Assembly: GCF_002899675.1 (NCBI RefSeq)
Contig: NZ_PKUU01000015.1
Coordinates: 1-64,000, forward strand
Length of the DNA: 64,000 nt
Reading direction: 5' to 3'
Source: Clostridium sp. chh4-2
GTDB taxonomy: Bacteria; Bacillota; Clostridia; Lachnospirales; Lachnospiraceae
Shown: in pieces, positions 62,557-64,000 of the stretch
Layout: each line of letters opens with the position of its first letter
Numbering within the stretch: the stretch's first letter is position 1
Translations under genes and position numbers: made by a program
Notes under the pieces: model-generated
What the model was told of the DNA's origin: nothing
The model's input: only the letters and a program-made list of their open reading frames with translations
Databases searched by the model: none

Positions 62557-63885
62557 TTATTTGGCAGCTTCCTTCTCCGTCTTCCACTGCTCAACCACAA
62601 CCGATTTCACCTCATCCCAGTTCATCGTTCCCTGGGCATATTCTAACAGGGCGCTTCCGAAATTGTCCTTAAATGTCTGGCTTGGGAATGTGGTAAATAC
62701 CCATGGAATGTTGGTTTTATCGCTTTCCATAGACGCCAGCAAAAGCTGTGCCAGAGGATCGGTTGGTTTTTCATCCTCGCCGAATGTTGTAAATGGAGCG
62801 ATATTGCCCAAACGGTTTGTCATATAATCTTTTCCTGTTTCAGAATTAATCAGCCAGTAAACAAAATCCAGAGAAGCCTTCTGGCTGGCCTCGGAAACCT
62901 GTTTATTGATACAGAAATAGTTTTCAGTTCCTGAACATAAGCCCTGATTCTCTTCATCCGGAAGTCCCATGTAAATTGGTAAGATTCCGATGTCTTCCGC
63001 TTTCACCACATTACCGGATACGTCTGCGATCTGTCCCCACGCCCAGTTGCCGTTCTGCACCATAGCAGCCTGGCCCAATGCAAATTCTGCCATGGAATCG
63101 TTTACACCTTTGCTTCCCAGCATTTTCGGATCTGTGGTGGAATTGTTGATGTAAAGATCGAAGATATTTTTAAAATTGTCTCCGTATGTAAATTCAATTT
63201 CAGCCAGGTCATCCACATTTTTATCTTTATATTCCTGGTAAACCGGAAGGTTTGCCGTGTGGGTCTGCCATCTCCATTCTTCTCCCGGAAGCAAAGAGGT
63301 GGATGCAAATACGCCTTTGATTCCCAGCTGGTCTTTCTTGGACTGCATATCTTCCACAACCGCTTTTAAAGTGTCAAAATTAATGATCTCATCCGTAGAT
63401 TTGACAACGGCTCCGTCCATTTCAAAATACTTTTTCATGATGGCGTTGTTATAGATGATTCCGTATCCCTCGATTGCAAACGGCACGCCGTAAACACCGC
63501 CGTCATCTCCGGTGATCGCTAAGGACTGGTCGATCAAAGCTTTATAAAAATCGCTGTCTTTTAAATCCAGGCAGTAATCCTTCCAGGACTGATAGCCGAT
63601 GGGGCCGTTGATCTGGAATAATGTGGGGGCGTCTGTTTTGGCGATTTCAGACTTTAACGTGGATTCGTAGTTTCCGCCTGCCGCAGTCACCACTTTCACC
63701 TCAACTCCTGTTTCCTCTTTATAAACCTTTGCAATCTCTTCCCAGACATCTGTAACTTCCGGTTTAAAGTTAAGATAGTAAACCTTTCCCACATTGTCGT
63801 TCTTTTTGTTCCCCGACGCACAGCCGCTGAGAACCGCTGCCGCCATAGCCGCGCAAAGGATTCCTTTTACTAAATTTTTTCTCAT
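62557..63885 (-). CDS. Extracellular sugar-binding lipoprotein
   Basis: Solute-binding protein of the third importer, 442 residues. The signal ends in the lipobox LSGC with Cys22. The ligand-binding domain begins around VYYLNFKPEVTDVWEEIAKVY. AGGAGGAG precedes the ATG. It is about 15 bp upstream of the MalF-type permease and is the first gene of its operon. The repeat at 63918-64000 lies in its upstream region. Confidence 0.94.
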   Translation of the reverse strand: MRKNLVKGILCAAMAAAVLSGCASGNKKNDNVGKVYYLNFKPEVTDVWEEIAKVYKEETGVEVKVVTAAGGNYESTLKSEIAKTDAPTLFQINGPIGYQSWKDYCLDLKDSDFYKALIDQSLAITGDDGGVYGVPFAIEGYGIIYNNAIMKKYFEMDGAVVKSTDEIINFDTLKAVVEDMQSKKDQLGIKGVFASTSLLPGEEWRWQTHTANLPVYQEYKDKNVDDLAEIEFTYGDNFKNIFDLYINNSTTDPKMLGSKGVNDSMAEFALGQAAMVQNGNWAWGQIADVSGNVVKAEDIGILPIYMGLPDEENQGLCSGTENYFCINKQVSEASQKASLDFVYWLINSETGKDYMTNRLGNIAPFTTFGEDEKPTDPLAQLLLASMESDKTNIPWVFTTFPSQTFKDNFGSALLEYAQGTMNWDEVKSVVVEQWKTEKEAAK

Positions 63886-63917
63886 GACTTTCTCCTCCTG
63901 GATTTAATTTTTATTAT

Positions 63918-64000
63918 GTAATTGTTCAGTGCCCTCACAATTACGGGCAAAAATCCTCTCTGAACAAGGCATTTCTCTTTCCGGTTACGTTACCGGAAAC
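63918..64000. repeat. Branched palindromic repeat, copy 2 (cut by window end)
   Basis: The first 39 bp match 50545-50583 with 2 changes, including GTAATTGTTCAGT and ACAATTAC. An additional TTTCCGGT/ACCGGAAA hairpin begins at about 63978. The right arm is outside the window. Confidence 0.7.

Overview
The window looks like a chromosome segment from a Lachnospiraceae-type gut Firmicute (Clostridia). Three lines of evidence point there: strong AGGAGG ribosome-binding sites, lipoprotein sugar-binding proteins with AraC/YesN-type regulators, and choline-binding-like cell-wall repeats. Genus is not assigned. I see no rRNA, tRNA or CRISPR array.

Layout. (1) 1-715: intergenic region with two divergent copies of a long inverted-repeat element (A and B) and 42-bp tandem repeats between them. 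(2) 735-10878: a carbohydrate ABC importer (SBP plus two permeases), a divergent YesM/YesN-type two-component system, an AraC regulator, a GH4 glycosidase and an amidohydrolase. (3) 11006-12205: a retron, meaning a reverse transcriptase with a recognisable msr-msd RNA gene. (4) 12243-21871: a mixed accessory region. It holds a cell-wall-binding protein, a small dehydrogenase/transporter operon, an AIPR-type abortive-infection protein, a Gfo/Idh oxidoreductase coupled to a LMW phosphatase, a DUF1016 nuclease cassette flanked by a 121-bp direct duplication of the phosphatase 5' end, and an IS200/IS605 remnant. (5) 21994-39586: a long glycan-utilisation locus on the minus strand. One probable operon runs SBP, membrane-bound AraC regulator, two Lpl-type permeases, HAD phosphatase, GH4, six-hairpin protein, sulfatase, MATE exporter. 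Upstream of it lies GH42, GH92, URO-D-like. (6) 40145-53072: two small proteins, an EamA transporter, a large repeat-bearing surface protein, a TetM-like GTPase fused to a NYN domain, glycogen phosphorylase, an AraC regulator, a PH-domain protein and a pentapeptide protein. (7) 53115-60208: a catabolic operon of amidohydrolase, AspT-like carrier, AraC, SDR, FrdA-like flavoprotein and LacI. (8) 60507-63885: a third copy (C) of the long inverted-repeat element, lying directly 3' of another SBP-permease-permease importer.

How the genes work together: three sugar importers, two GH4 enzymes, GH42, GH92 and a sulfatase, none with a secretion signal, suggest uptake and intracellular cleavage of short, partly acidic or sulfated oligosaccharides. 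Several AraC/LacI regulators and one two-component system sense different substrates. The retron, AIPR protein and DUF1016 nuclease form a loose defence-like patch between 11 and 21 kb.

The strongest candidate for something undescribed is the long inverted-repeat family (copies A, B, C). The arms are 55-80 bp and nearly perfectly paired but unrelated in sequence between copies. They surround a conserved internal loop and a branched tip, and an outer flank motif is also conserved. A second, shorter repeat family (50545-50677 and 63918 to the window end) can form two mutually exclusive stems.
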